The notes beneath the pieces were generated by a model. It did not search any database. It was not told where the DNA came from and was given only the letters and a program-made list of their open reading frames with translations. From Chiua virens (lineage: Eukaryota; Basidiomycota; Agaricomycetes; Boletales; Boletaceae): a DNA stretch of 64,000 nt. The stretch lies in assembly GCA_019787685.1 (NCBI GenBank), contig JAHNUO010000006.1, forward strand, positions 1,612,001-1,676,000, in the 5' to 3' direction. The position numbers and the translations under genes were made by a program. Below, piece after piece: positions 34,100 to 45,425 of this stretch (position 1 is the first letter of the stretch; each line of letters starts with the position of its first letter).

Positions 34100-35934
34100 A
34101 TGTCCCCAGTCGAGTTGTCGTTGTCTCCTGCTTCACAGACAGCCTCTACCTCTTCCCCCCTCTGGGCACAACGTACGCCCATATCATCTCACTTTTACCT
34201 TGTCGTGTAATTTATCACATCTTACAGCCTCCAAAGAATGGGTCATTCCCGCCAAACCCAAACCCGGTCGAAAGCCGAAGAAGGAGACCAGCGCCAGCAT
34301 AAACGCTGCCAAAGATGATGCTGTTCGTCTCCCGTACCATGCGGTTGCTCATGCGCTCATTTGATGTTTCAGGATGAGGAATCTACCGGCAGTAGACGCG
34401 TGCAGAACAGGCAAGCCGCCCATGCTCCATGCTTCCAACCGGAACTTGACCTGGATACAGGGCCGCCCAACGTGCTTTCCGTGAGCGCAAGCAAACACAG
34501 CTAGCCGAGCTTCAGGCTCGTTTGCATTCATACGAACAGGGCGAAATCGAGCGGAACGTCGCTCTGCAGAACATCGCCAAGAAGATGAAGGAGGAGAATG
34601 AGGAACTCCGCAAGGAGAATCAATTCCTCCGGGAGAAAATCGCTTATCTTGAGGGTGAACGCGACGAATTCGTTGACATGGACAAGAAGCGGACGTACGA
34701 CGACACGACTACGTCTTCCCCGGCTCTTACTTTACCTGACGACGCCGCAAGAAAGCGGGCCAGGGTCGATGAAGACAAGCAGGATACTATCACCTCTACT
34801 ATCCTTCCTTCTTTCCCATCGTCGTCACCTTCGTTAGTGCCTTCTGCTGACGACATCGGTCCGACTGGAAGACACGAGGGTCACCCTCGACAGTCCATTT
34901 TTCCCACACCTCCCCCGATTAACAATCTCGTCTCGTTCACGGCATCAAATGAGCCGACTAACCATTTGGATAGGCAGGGCCAAGTCGAGCCCTATAATTG
35001 TATCCTGTGCAGCCCAGATGCACCTTGTGTGTGCAGGCAAATGAACATCGAGCAAACGACGGTCCATAGTAGTAGCTCGCTCCACCAATCTCCCCTTCAA
35101 GGTGACGACCTTAGCCAGCAATCAGCTGTACCATTAGACCAATCCGTACAGCTCAACACCCCCTCGGTTGACAATATGAGCATACTGGACAGTCTACCGG
35201 GCTTCCAGGCGTCCGTTCCTATTCGCCGCAGGATGGGCCCTTCGAGGGGAAATCCTGTATTCCCAGTCATGCCTATGGTCGCAACCTCGGCCCCGGCTTC
35301 GACTCCCAGATGTTCAGGTGATCCTGACAATTGCACGGCTTGTGCTGACGACAGCTTTGGTAAGGCATTTTGCCAAGCTATCGGTCACTCGGTGAATTCG
35401 ACCCTGCCGTGCATCGACTGTCCCAAGAGAACTAATCAAACGGATAAAATTTTGGTTGGTGGCTGCTGCGGCGACATCAGTAAATGTGGTTCCTGTGGCA
35501 TCGCACCCATCATTTCCACCACCGCTCCACCACGTGGACCGGATATCATACCAACGGATGACGCATGGCATCAACTCAAGTCACATCCGAACGTTGCTTT
35601 CGCGGATCTCACACTGCTAGCAGAAGTCGTTACTCGCAGATCAAAGTGCACTGGATCTCGCGTCGTCATATCACCGGCGCCGGGGTCTGCCACGCCAGAT
35701 CACAATGTACAACCCCACCACGAGCCAGTTCCTCTGGGTGAAGACCAGTCCGTGTTACTTACAGATCCTCACGAACATTTCCATCAGAAGCAGAGGCAGC
35801 GAGAATCGCCACCACAGCTAGTTCCACAGCATGTACTCATCGAGTGTGGGCGACGGAGGGTGACGGAGGTCAGTGCCGATGGAGTTAAGGAGGCCTTGCG
35901 GTTGTTGGACCAAAAGTTTGCGCACATGCGATAG
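34100..35934 (+). CDS. hapX: HapX-type bZIP iron regulator
   Basis: Predicted nuclear regulator of iron homeostasis that works with the CCAAT-binding complex. Four exons (34100-34172, 34228-34322, 34373-34410, 34461-35934) give 559 residues. The Hap4-like CBC-binding segment KEWVIPAKPKPGRKP is near residues 27-41. The bZIP basic region NRAAQRAFRERK is near 68-79, followed by a leucine-rich coiled coil. Cysteine-rich motifs are CILCSPDAPCVC (about 249-260), CSGDPDNCTACADD ending FGKAFC (about 353-373), CIDC and GCCGDISKCGSCG. This order is typical of HapX. The intron at 34411-34460 has a GC donor (AG|GCAAGC), and splicing there creates the exact bZIP signature. No siderophore cluster is visible next to it. 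Confidence 0.88.
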
Positions 35935-36097
35935 GACGTTTCTCTTTCCCTGGACTCACCGGATTATAATCATGTAGTTTCTTAACGTTCATTCTCTAAG
36001 CTACTCGCCAAATCATATATGCATTATACCATACTACAACCAAACTAGCGACACCACCCCAGCAAGCCTGCGGCGTGGCCAAGGGATGATCCAGACA

Positions 36098-38542
36098 CTA
36101 TATTTGCTTCCACTCCTGCAGAGCCTGACGAAGTTTCTGATGGAAGGAGCGTCGTTCCTGTGGCGACAGGGGTTCCTTCCAAGCCACCCGCAAGTCCTCT
36201 GGCTGACGAAATGCACGGGCTAGCTGCTTGAGAGGCGCGTTTTTGAGTTCGCTTGGAAACGGCTTCACCTGTGGCCACAACTCAATCAAAATCTTCTTGG
36301 CAGCTGAATACGCTCCAACCGCAAAATATGCATGGGCAAGAGCATCGATAGCCGGTACATCCGGTGGAATGCCAGCAGCGACCATCATCCGGAACGTCTT
36401 CATTGCCAACGCAGGTTCTCCCTTGCGTCCGTACCCCGAAATAAGCACCGTCCACATCACCACGTCTGGCTTGAAACCCGCGGCCTCGGCGGATCGCATG
36501 ACCAGTTCAGCAGCTTGCGTGTCTCCAGCCCGTATAAAACCATCCATAAGAGAGATGAAGTGGTGACGATTTGGGTGCATGCCCCTGTCGACCATATGGC
36601 GGAACACGGACTTCGCGGTCCCAAGAGTGGGGTCGGTGGTGCCTTCGTGCTTCAACCACATCGCGAAGGTAGCTCGATCACTCTTGACTCCTTTGCGTGC
36701 AAGAGCAAAGATGGTAGATCGGATACACGGATGATTTCGCATAAGGTCAAGGTGACTACCGTCGGGATCAAAATCTTCGAATTTGAAGACGCGAGAGTTC
36801 TCGGGGGGCTTGTGCCGCCTTGTTGGCGAAAACTTCGCAGCAGTAGTGTCCCATCCAGTACCAAAAATTCTGTGGTTCTCTCGACGCAACGCATTCCGAA
36901 GGACGATATTGAGATGCCTGATGGTCGGACCATGAATTTTTCGCGATATGGTCCGCAGAACTTGGGACATCTGGGATGTCTCGATGTGTTCCAAACGGTC
37001 GAGGTAATTTAGAAACACTTCGATAGTGGCCGCATTTACTTGGATACCTCTGGACCGCATGATACGAAAGATGAACCTTGCGCCACCGAGTCCGTGGATC
37101 TCCATTATTCGGGGAAGAGCAGCATTGAGGATGTGCGTGGTCAAACCAATACCATTTACATCGAGAGGGAGCTGGGGAATGACTTTCAAGCGGAGAAAGG
37201 CAAGTATACTCCGGGAATCTGCGTCTGATTCGGACGCTGCAGCCAACATGCCCATAGCCATGTCGTCACGACCACTGAGACAGTAGGTACGAATAAGAGC
37301 AGCTACCACGCCGGAATCGGGTTTGACATCAAACTCGACCATGCAGTTCAAAACATTGTGGACTCGGTGGAATTGTCGTTGGTTGTTTAAATAATTGATC
37401 AAGATTGTGAATGTAGCCGCATCCGCATGAATCACCGGTGTATTTTCGGATGAACGGGGGAAAGGATCGATCAAGGGCGAGACAACGCCGTCGGCTCCTG
37501 TGGTAGCATCTCCAGGCTGACAGGGGGCTTCTTTGTTGGAAGGTCCAGGGGAGAGCATCCGGTTGATATGTGCCACGGCAGTGGACTCGTCGCCGACGTC
37601 CAGGAAATGTTGGATGATACTGTTGAAAATTCGAGTAGATGTCTGTGCGTCGACATGACGTAAAGCGGCGAAGGCTCGTGCATGGACCTGAGTGTCCAAA
37701 CCTAAGGATCGATATGCAGTGACGATGAGCGCATGTGTGGAAGGATCGACAGGGAAACCAGCTCTCTCCATCGACTGCAGGTTTCTCTTGGCAGAATCCA
37801 AGTCCTGGTTGCGGAGGTGTCCGGAGACGAGAAGGTGGAATGTCCTTTGAGTAGGGAGCACGTTGTCGCGAGCGAATTCCTCGAGCACGTGATCTAAGCG
37901 ATTGAAGCGATGGCACTCTATGAACGCTCTCAACTTCCAATTGAGAAGACGGGCTGTTGTCTTGCCGCATTGATCCCTTGCGAGGGATACCAAAGGGGGG
38001 ATTAAAGACCAGCGCTGCTTGAGAGAGAGCTGGTGGAGGACACTTTCGAAATGGTTGGGTTTGAAGCGACAGCCTAGAGCATGCGCAAGGGTCATTAAAG
38101 AGAGAGCACGCGTCGGCCGGGACGTAGATGCGAGGAACTGTGCCAAACGCCTGGCAGACTCCCTCTGGCGGATGTAGCGGCGCAATTTGAACGAGGCATT
38201 GATTTCCGAGATGATGGTGGCGACCTGCTGGTTCGTTCCGGAAGAAAAGGTATCGATAATGTTTAAAATACCGGAAGGGAAATGACCGGGATGGACTGAC
38301 GGGGGCCGGGAAGACGAAATCGGAGGAAACAAAGGAGATGTCCCGGGACACGTTGGAGGAACGTGGACCCGGGGGGTACCTTGTGGGATTTGCCGAGTGT
38401 GGTTTGTGGAGAGGGCAAGAGCGTGTAGTGCAGACGAGGTACATGACGAATGGAGGCCGTGCAAGACGGGGGGAAGCGTCGGGACACGGAGGGCGTGGTT
38501 GGCGTTGTATTGGCTGTGGATACGGCCAACTCCCCTTAGCAT
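36098..38542 (-). CDS. Mitochondrial PPR protein
   Basis: A single-exon 814-residue protein. The start MLRGVGRIHSQYNANHALRV is a basic, Arg/His-bearing presequence suited to mitochondrial import. The body carries tandem 35-residue helical repeats, e.g. RTFHLLVSGHLRNQDLDSAK, ATFTILINYLNNQRQFHRVH, HHFISLMDGFIRAGDTQAAE and VMWTVLISGYGRKGEPALAM, with the PPR spacing. The C-terminus has an AFRQPEDLRVAWKEPL segment. PPR proteins bind organellar RNA in a sequence-specific way; which transcript is not deducible. It is convergent with hapX, with about 160 bp between the stops. A large opposite-frame ORF over its 5' half is a shadow. Confidence 0.88.
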   Translation of the reverse strand: MLRGVGRIHSQYNANHALRVPTLPPVLHGLHSSCTSSALHALALSTNHTRQIPQGTPRVHVPPTCPGTSPLFPPISSSRPPSVHPGHFPSGILNIIDTFSSGTNQQVATIISEINASFKLRRYIRQRESARRLAQFLASTSRPTRALSLMTLAHALGCRFKPNHFESVLHQLSLKQRWSLIPPLVSLARDQCGKTTARLLNWKLRAFIECHRFNRLDHVLEEFARDNVLPTQRTFHLLVSGHLRNQDLDSAKRNLQSMERAGFPVDPSTHALIVTAYRSLGLDTQVHARAFAALRHVDAQTSTRIFNSIIQHFLDVGDESTAVAHINRMLSPGPSNKEAPCQPGDATTGADGVVSPLIDPFPRSSENTPVIHADAATFTILINYLNNQRQFHRVHNVLNCMVEFDVKPDSGVVAALIRTYCLSGRDDMAMGMLAAASESDADSRSILAFLRLKVIPQLPLDVNGIGLTTHILNAALPRIMEIHGLGGARFIFRIMRSRGIQVNAATIEVFLNYLDRLEHIETSQMSQVLRTISRKIHGPTIRHLNIVLRNALRRENHRIFGTGWDTTAAKFSPTRRHKPPENSRVFKFEDFDPDGSHLDLMRNHPCIRSTIFALARKGVKSDRATFAMWLKHEGTTDPTLGTAKSVFRHMVDRGMHPNRHHFISLMDGFIRAGDTQAAELVMRSAEAAGFKPDVVMWTVLISGYGRKGEPALAMKTFRMMVAAGIPPDVPAIDALAHAYFAVGAYSAAKKILIELWPQVKPFPSELKNAPLKQLARAFRQPEDLRVAWKEPLSPQERRSFHQKLRQALQEWKQI

Positions 38543-39603
38543 GGGCAGCCAGAATGGAGACGTCCACCAGCGTGTCTACTAGAAAATGAGAAAAACAAGG
38601 AGGTACTTGTACTGGAGTGACTTACCTGCGGTATAGCACGGAGACGGGTAAGTTTTCTAATAGACTCTGACAAGACACAGCAAGGCTTCACCGGAAAGAG
38701 CCGACAAATTTCGCGAGTTTCCACGGGTCAACGACACTGAAGCGAGGGTTGTTGGCTAGGTACATTTTAGACAGAGCCACACAGCCAATTGCTGTAATCT
38801 CAATATATTTTTTTCGTTCTCAATGTCTTGGCCCACACGTATCGTGCGCGTTGTCCTTTGGTACCGGACGGCTCGTGTGGGGTCCTGAGAACGTGCCAGC
38901 GCTCGGTTCAGGTGCACAGGCGAACTGTGGTCATAGCTCGGCGGCGAGAACATCCCGTCGTTGATCAACGGAAAAACTGGGCGTCATGAGTGAGCCTTCC
39001 TCTAAAATGGACGAGGCAGTGATGGGCGGTGCACACGTGGTGCGTTCTCTTCCACTCTATATGATAGACGCTCAGGCTTCCAAACCCTCGAGCGGGGGCG
39101 TGGAACGTGGCGTAAACTCCCGTCTAAAACGGAGACTCGGAGGTTCGTGACGTGGTTTCAAGGCGCTGTCCGCCTCCATTCATTTTTGCACGAAATGGTC
39201 GCTCAGTGTCTGTTCAGAGCGGTGCATCCTCCACTCGAGTCATTTTTCACTTCCGTGCAGGGTTATTCTCGGACCCCCGTTCTCACAATGTTCCATCGTC
39301 TAATCTTGTTTTTCCGATCCAGTAACTTCCCGTATAGGCATTTACGGCGCCAAGTTGCCTTGCTGTCACAGATCTAGCTTGCCAGCAACACTGCGGTGCC
39401 TGCGACATGTTTCAACCGTGACCCTATCACCGCGACGGAGGCTATTCGAGCTCGACGATGGCCTAACAACCTCTTCCTTCAATCCACATTTGTCACTAGA
39501 TCCGTTTCGGAGCGCCCTGTGACTCGAGATTTGGCTCCGTGTACAGCATACCGTGTATAAAGGCCCTGTCCCGTCCCCTCGTCCCTCACTCACTTCCCCT
39601 CTC
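38543..39603. other. Intergenic region between the PPR gene and the adenylating enzyme
   Basis: About 1 kb with no supportable gene on either strand; only short, unconnected frames. It holds the promoters of two divergent genes. Confidence 0.45.
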
Positions 39604-41454
39604 ATGTATTCAACCCACCTCACGGTCCTCGAACAGAGCTCCTCCCGCTACTCCTCCGCACCGGCTTTCAGGGTCCCGCGATCAGATCCCTCCACCGGTC
39701 GTGTTCTTGAATGGCTTTCCATATCATATCGGCAGTTCAAGCATGACGTCGAACACACCGCACGCTACTACCGTAGGATACTCGTGTCTGCTGGCATCTC
39801 AGACAACTCCGTCGTCGGTCTTTGGTATGTCCTAACTCTCCCCATCTACTTCCACTTTCTGACCATATGTAGGCTTGGTGGTATGACCTACCAAGACGTT
39901 CTCCACATATATGGTATATCAAGAGCCGGTTATATCCCTCAGCTGTTTAGCATACGGCTTCCGAATCCCGACGTTGTCCTCGAGCTTCTCCACAAACAGG
40001 ATGCGCGCGCTCTGATATACGCGCCTGAGTTCGCCCACGCGACATCGACCTTTCCTTTGCCAGCTTTTCTCGCTACCGAAAGGGCTAAAATGGAGCCTTG
40101 CTCGGAAGACTTACCACCACTCTCTCCTAAGACCGGGGATCAGACGGTCTTCGTATTCCATACCAGCGGTTCTACGTCAGGCAGTCCCAAACTTGTTCCT
40201 TGTAGCCAACGATGGTTAAGCACAATCGTGTCCAAGTCCCAGTTTATCTGTGCTCCTCGCGATCCGCAGCGCCAAGATGTCACCACCTGGATGTAAGTCG
40301 CACAGATCTTTTATGCTCGCTCATACTGATCCTCTTCTCTCAGGGGTAGCATGTGCCACATTGCCCAGAATTTCAGTGAGTGTGACTTCTACTCCTTTCC
40401 TGCGAGGGTACTGACATTCTCTTTTTAGTGCTGATCGGTGCCCTCCAACACGGGTCCTGCACTATTCAACCGACTAAAATCGCCTTTTCCTCTGAGGAGT
40501 TGGTTGACATGATCCACCGCTGTCATCTTAACCGTCTAAATCAATTTTCCACCTTCCTCTCTTCCCACCTTCGTAATGCCCGTTCGAATCCAAAGCTTCT
40601 CGAGCAACTTCGGAGTCTCGACGAGATTATCTTCAGTGGTTTGCCTCTCAATCGCGAAGATGAGGAATTCGCTTACCGTAATGGGCTCAAGCTTAAGGTA
40701 AGCAGCGCAGTTCGGGAATACAAGTCATCATTTTAAACACTCTACAGAATCTTTTCGGAAACACGGAATGTGGCGCCATGCTTCTCTCTATAGGTGGCAC
40801 TGGTCGGGACGCTGCGCTGCTCCGCGTTCTCCCAAATACATCATACGCATTCATTCCTATCGACGCTTCTTCTGGCCACCAATCATCTACTCAACTGCTG
40901 GAGCTGGTAATCTTGGCTGAGTCCGGCGATTGTCCGGATGTCTCGTTGAGGAGTTCGGATGGTCATTTTCATACTGGGGATCTGTTCCAGGAATTGGCTG
41001 CAGGTTCTTACCTCTTTTGCGGTCGTAACGACGATTGGATAAAGAGCGAGAACAGCTTGCGCTGCGACACCAAGTATGTTCAATATCACTTCATAATTTT
41101 GATGCTGTTGTCTTACGATCCTTCTCAGAGCCATTGAAGAGAACCGTTCGCGCGACTTGCGGCGATCTCATCGAAGACTGCATTGTTGTTGGCACAGGCA
41201 GGCCATCACCAGCGCTGTTTATCGAACCTGTCGTCGGGATTGATCACGCAAGACTAAAGAGGGAAATTATTCGCAAAACCCGTCCTTTCCACAGTAGACG
41301 TTATCTCCACGAGCGGATCTCTTCTCCCGAGTTGATCATCATAGTCCCATCAAAGTCGCTTCCTAGAACTGCGACGAAAGGGAATATTAGGAGGCGAGCG
41401 GTCGAAGAAGCTTACCAGGTGCAACTGGACAATATTTATTCTTCTTTGCAATGA
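39604..41454 (+). CDS. Stand-alone AMP-binding (adenylate-forming) enzyme
   Basis: A member of the ANL superfamily, probably activating a carboxylic acid with ATP. Six exons (39604-39824, 39873-40292, 40344-40375, 40429-40697, 40748-41073, 41129-41454) give about 530 residues. The ATP loop is VFHTSGSTSGSPKLVP, the A5-type motif NLFGNTECGAM, A7 FHTGDLFQEL, hinge GRNDDWIKSENSLRCDTK, and A10 PRTATKGNIRR with the expected lysine. It ends there, so no carrier-protein or reductase domain follows, unlike the basidiomycete NRPS-like reductases whose adenylation domain it resembles. An extra base near 41144 shifts frame between AIEEN and VRATCGDL. Substrate unknown. Confidence 0.82.
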
Positions 41455-41631
41455 ACGATAGCTGGACACTCTGGACATTGACAGGTAACTTACTTGCCTC
41501 GTTATTTGTTCTCCATACATACTTTAATCTCTGTGTATAATTACCTCTGTATAATTACCCTACATACGGTATTGATAATTCTCGTCGTCATCTCCAGGAA
41601 AGAAATGTCAATGTGTTGTAGCCATACTTAC

Positions 41632-42743
41632 CTACGACTGAGAAATGGGAATGAAAAAGGAGATTGAAATTACAGCATCGACTTCGGTCGTTTGGACAAG
41701 AATATCGTCGTCTGTGATCTGAATTGTGAAGCGAACAGTGTCCCGATTCCCGGCCGACCTCACCAGACAACAGATTTGCCTGCTACCAACGATTGCCTTC
41801 TCATGAGACACTTCGTGAGGTAGCGCATCGTCAAGTGGCGCAGAGATCGTTTCGGATAGCGGAAATGACAAGGTGATATGGTGGGCAAGGCGGAGCGGAG
41901 ATGAGGAAGAATGATCGGGGTTGGTTATCGCCTTGGCGCCAAGGTCTGCGATGCCTTCATCAAGGACAGGAAAGGGACTGAGATGCTGCTTGTACAAAGA
42001 TTCAGAGCCGGATGGCGCCGAGTTGAGGGCCCAATTCGTCAGGATGGCGAGCGGGCCGTGCGAGCGCCGCACGCTTTGAATAGCGCTCAATACGTGATGA
42101 AGGGGTGGCAACACGGCGGCAGTATGGACCTTTCCGCGAGTAAAACCGCGCAACTGTTCGGCAGCAAAACGTTCGGGCCAGTAAAAAGAGCTGATCGAGT
42201 CTATTGCGAGAACAGCTATTTCTTGGTTTGGCATCTGGGATGTGTGATATGCCGGTAGGCTCGCGATCGAAGCAGCGAGCTGGGAGAGAGATGTCGGACG
42301 AAATAAATGCAAGCGCGCAAGCGACCGACGGACGCTTTCCTGAGGGTCGAGAGTGGGCTGGAGACGAGCAGTACGTGAGAGGAGAAGGTGGCGGAACCGG
42401 CGGATGTCAAAGGAGGCATCTGTGTCGTAAACGACGGCGGCGATCCGAGTCTGTGGGTCTGCTGGGACGAGAACGGACAAGAGGACATGGTAGAGCAGAT
42501 GGGTCTTGCCTGACGAGGCTGGGCCTTGGATCTCGATGAGGTCGCCGCGATTGAGCCCTGGAAGGGCGGGTATCGCTGCTGAGCGGGGATGCTGGGTGTG
42601 CGAATGGGTGAGGGTGTTGAACGGAGTAGAATCAGATTGTGAGCGTACTGACACTGTTGTCTGAGAGACGTCAAGAGCTGGGCAAGAGTCTCGGTGACGA
42701 TGAAAGGACGTGCATTCTCAAGGGGGATGGAGTCCATCATCAT
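41632..42743 (-). CDS. XRCC2: XRCC2-like RAD51 paralogue (recombinational repair)
   Basis: RecA-fold ATPase of homologous recombination. Exons 42653-42743 and 41632-42578 give 345 residues in one frame; the intron is 74 nt. The Walker A motif GPASSGKTHLLYHV follows LPGLNRGDLIEIQ. The Walker B-like strand is AVLAIDSISSFYWPERF, a form typical of XRCC2. The start has three consecutive Met codons (MMMDSIPLENARPF); I chose the first. The C-terminus has the usual beta-rich end RFTIQITDDDILVQ. It is divergent from the coiled-coil gene, with 44 bp between the start codons. Confidence 0.85.
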
Positions 42744-42787
42744 GATTTGACAACGCCTCGTCACTCCACGTCCACATAGCACTCCTC
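42744..42787. promoter_or_regulatory. 44-bp divergent promoter (XRCC2 / coiled-coil gene)
   Basis: Only 44 bp lie between two opposed ATG codons. Core promoter elements must overlap the coding starts, or transcripts overlap. No TATA element is visible. Confidence 0.5.
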
Positions 42788-45231
42788 ATGTCTTCTCGTG
42801 CAACTCCCCCACCATCTCGCAGATCCCTCAAACAGCACCCTCACCTCGCCTCCGTTATCAGCGAGACCTCTTTCTACTCGTGCTACTCGTCCGACAGCCC
42901 CCGCTGGCGTTTCTCGTCGCACTTCTGTCAAGGGCGTTGCATCGGGCTCACTGGGCTCAACCCCCGAATCGCGTGAGGCCCTCTCTGCCTCCCTCAAGCT
43001 TGAAACAGAACAAAAGGAGCATGTATGTACCTGCGTCGCATCATCTCCACTTCTGATCTCATCCCCTTCCCAGCTCTTGGTCCAATTACAAGACAAAGAA
43101 CAGACCATCACTTCCCTCACAACCGAAAATGACAACTTGGTGTCCTCGTTGTCTGCAGCCGAATCCAGGCTCAACGACCTCTATGCTGATCAGGCCCGCA
43201 TGGAGGAAGAGATGGCTGCTCGTATCGAAGTCGCCGAGAAATTGAGGGGTCAAGTGCGCGAGCTGGAGAAGGAGAAGAGAGATCTCCAAAGACGCTATAA
43301 TGAGCAGGTACCCCATCACCTTTCCTATCGATACAAGCCATTGCTCATTACGTCCTTCCAGACGTCGACCTTCGAAGCCGAGCGTCAAGCCTTCTACGAC
43401 AACGAGCAGCATCTCAAGTCCCGCATCCAGTCACTCTCCCAAGCCCGAAGACAGGTAGAGCAAATTCGTACTGTAGAATCGGAGCCCGACATTATTCCAG
43501 AGCAACCTCATTCCCCGACCTGAGTCGCCTGCAGCATCACCACCACCCCCTTGCGCAGGCTCCTGACGATCCTGACAATGAACCGGCAGAAATGACCGCT
43601 CTTCGCCTCGAGCTATCGACACTTTCTACCTCCTATTCGTCGCTCCAAAGTACCCTGATTCTTTTGCAGACACAACTCGTTGACTTGAGGAGGGTAAACA
43701 ATCAGTTGCAGGAGGACAACGAGAGTTACATGATTTTGCTGAGGGAAAAGACGCTTAGCGGACAATTCGACCTCATGAAGCAAGTAGGTGGTGTTCCCAG
43801 TATGGTATCGGGGATGGAGGACGAGGACGACCTGACCGACGAAAACGACGTGGGCTCCTTGAGAAGCAATGCCAGAAGCACCCTGGATAGGGTAGAAGAA
43901 GAGGAAGGAGAGGGTCCCCTTGATTACTCGCCCGATCGCCACCTTTCCGACTCGATGCGTCGGTCCCACGGACGACATGCTCGCCGAACTGGATCTACCA
44001 CACATTCTCCTACTCGTCTTCCCAAAGGCGAATCTCTTGCAGACCTGCCTATCACCGGACCTGGTCTCGATCTTGCCGCGGAATTGGGTCGTGCAGAGAA
44101 CAGGGATATTCTCTCTGGAGAGTCGATCGACGAGCGTCCCGTTCTCAACTCCAAGGGCCGAAAGACAAAGAGTTCTACAGACGCTACCAAGGTTTCCACC
44201 TCTGAATCGCACGACCAAGTCTCGTCTTCAAATGATGTAGAGGTGATGCGGATGGAAATCAAGTCCTTGAAAGATGCAAACAAAGCATTATCTCTGTACG
44301 CCTCAAAGATAATCGATCGTATCATTGCGGAAGAAGGTTTCGAGCACGTCCTCGCCGTGGACTACGAGAAGCCTAAGGCGACCCCCGTGTCCCATCACTC
44401 CGGAACGGCGACGACTATAAAGCAACGGCCCCAGTCCGCAATCTTTGGACGCACAACATCTAATCCTATACCCACTACACCTGTTGAACCTCCTGCGACC
44501 TCAACGCCACCTATTGAGTCTTCAAGCACGTCCTAGTACCAAAGCGCAACGTCGTTCGATGTCCTTTGACTGGAGGGGCTTCAACGTATTCGGCACAACT
44601 GAGAAGAAGCCGGATACCCTCCGCCCTTTGACACTGAAACCTGGTGCTACGCCCGTCACGGGTGCTCGCAAATTGGAAACGTTTGAAGACGAAGGAGGAC
44701 AAGCGAGAGAGAGAGCGCCTTCATGCGACGATGAAACTGATGGGCATTGAAATGCCTGCACACTCGCCCGCCAGCTCAATCGGTTCTCCTGCTGTTATAC
44801 CAATGCAAAAAAGTTATTCTTCTCCTGTCAGCCCACCAGCAACTGCTGTGCCAGATCGTCGCTTCTCTATCTTCCGGTCGCGTTCAACCACAGGGCACTC
44901 TGAAACTTCTTCGGTGAACTCCGGAGTTTCTGCGCAGAACCAGACTGGTTATGGGCTCGGAATATCTGGGGACGGCACAACAACAGAACTCACGCAGGAA
45001 GCCTTGGAACAAGCAGAAGCTGAGAATACCATGGCCACCCTGGATGCCCATGAACGTACCCTTAGCGACGAAATTGCCAAAGGGGCCTCAAGCGGTTTTA
45101 CGGAGCTCGTTTCCAGAAAAAGCTTGGGAGAAGAATGGCGAAGCCGAAGGAGCAAGAGAAGTGCCGGTGGAAGTGGTAGCACTGTTTGGAGCGCTGGGAT
45201 GAGCAGGGCCGGGGACGATCCAGACGTATAA
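42788..45231 (+). CDS. Large coiled-coil protein of unknown function
   Basis: The start MSSRATP leads into a Ser/Thr/Pro-rich head (SLGSTPESREALSASLKLE). Long coiled-coil stretches follow: KEQTITSLTTENDNLVSSL, EEMAARIEVAEKLRGQVREL, LRLELSTLSTSYSSLQSTL. Then comes an acidic linker (SGMEDEDDLTDENDVGS), a short conserved helix ASKIIDRIIAEEGFEHVLAV and a basic SMSFDWRGFNVFG segment. The tail is a Ser-rich, disordered region ending SAGMSRAGDDPDV. Introns are present near 43024-43075 and 43308-43360. One-base anomalies occur at a C run (42806-42810), at 44524 and at 44682-44684. A cytoskeletal role would be a guess. Similar proteins exist in other Agaricomycetes, but I know no function. Confidence 0.7.
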
Positions 45232-45425
45232 TAGCTTCAGATGAAGCCTTTTCATTCCTTTTCGAGGTAATGGGTGTTATACTCATGCGTATTGTGGGAT
45301 TGTGGATTTTAGTAGGATACGATACCAATACCTGTTGTGATCCCCTATGTAACCGCCTGTTAATATGTATCCAATGAATGTTTGTACCTCGTAATTACAC
45401 TCAGATCTGAGAATATCCTGTACAA

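Noticed and set aside
37329..38567. 412-residue minus-strand ORF
   Set aside because: It overlaps the PPR gene in another frame; the PPR frame has clear repeats and a start.
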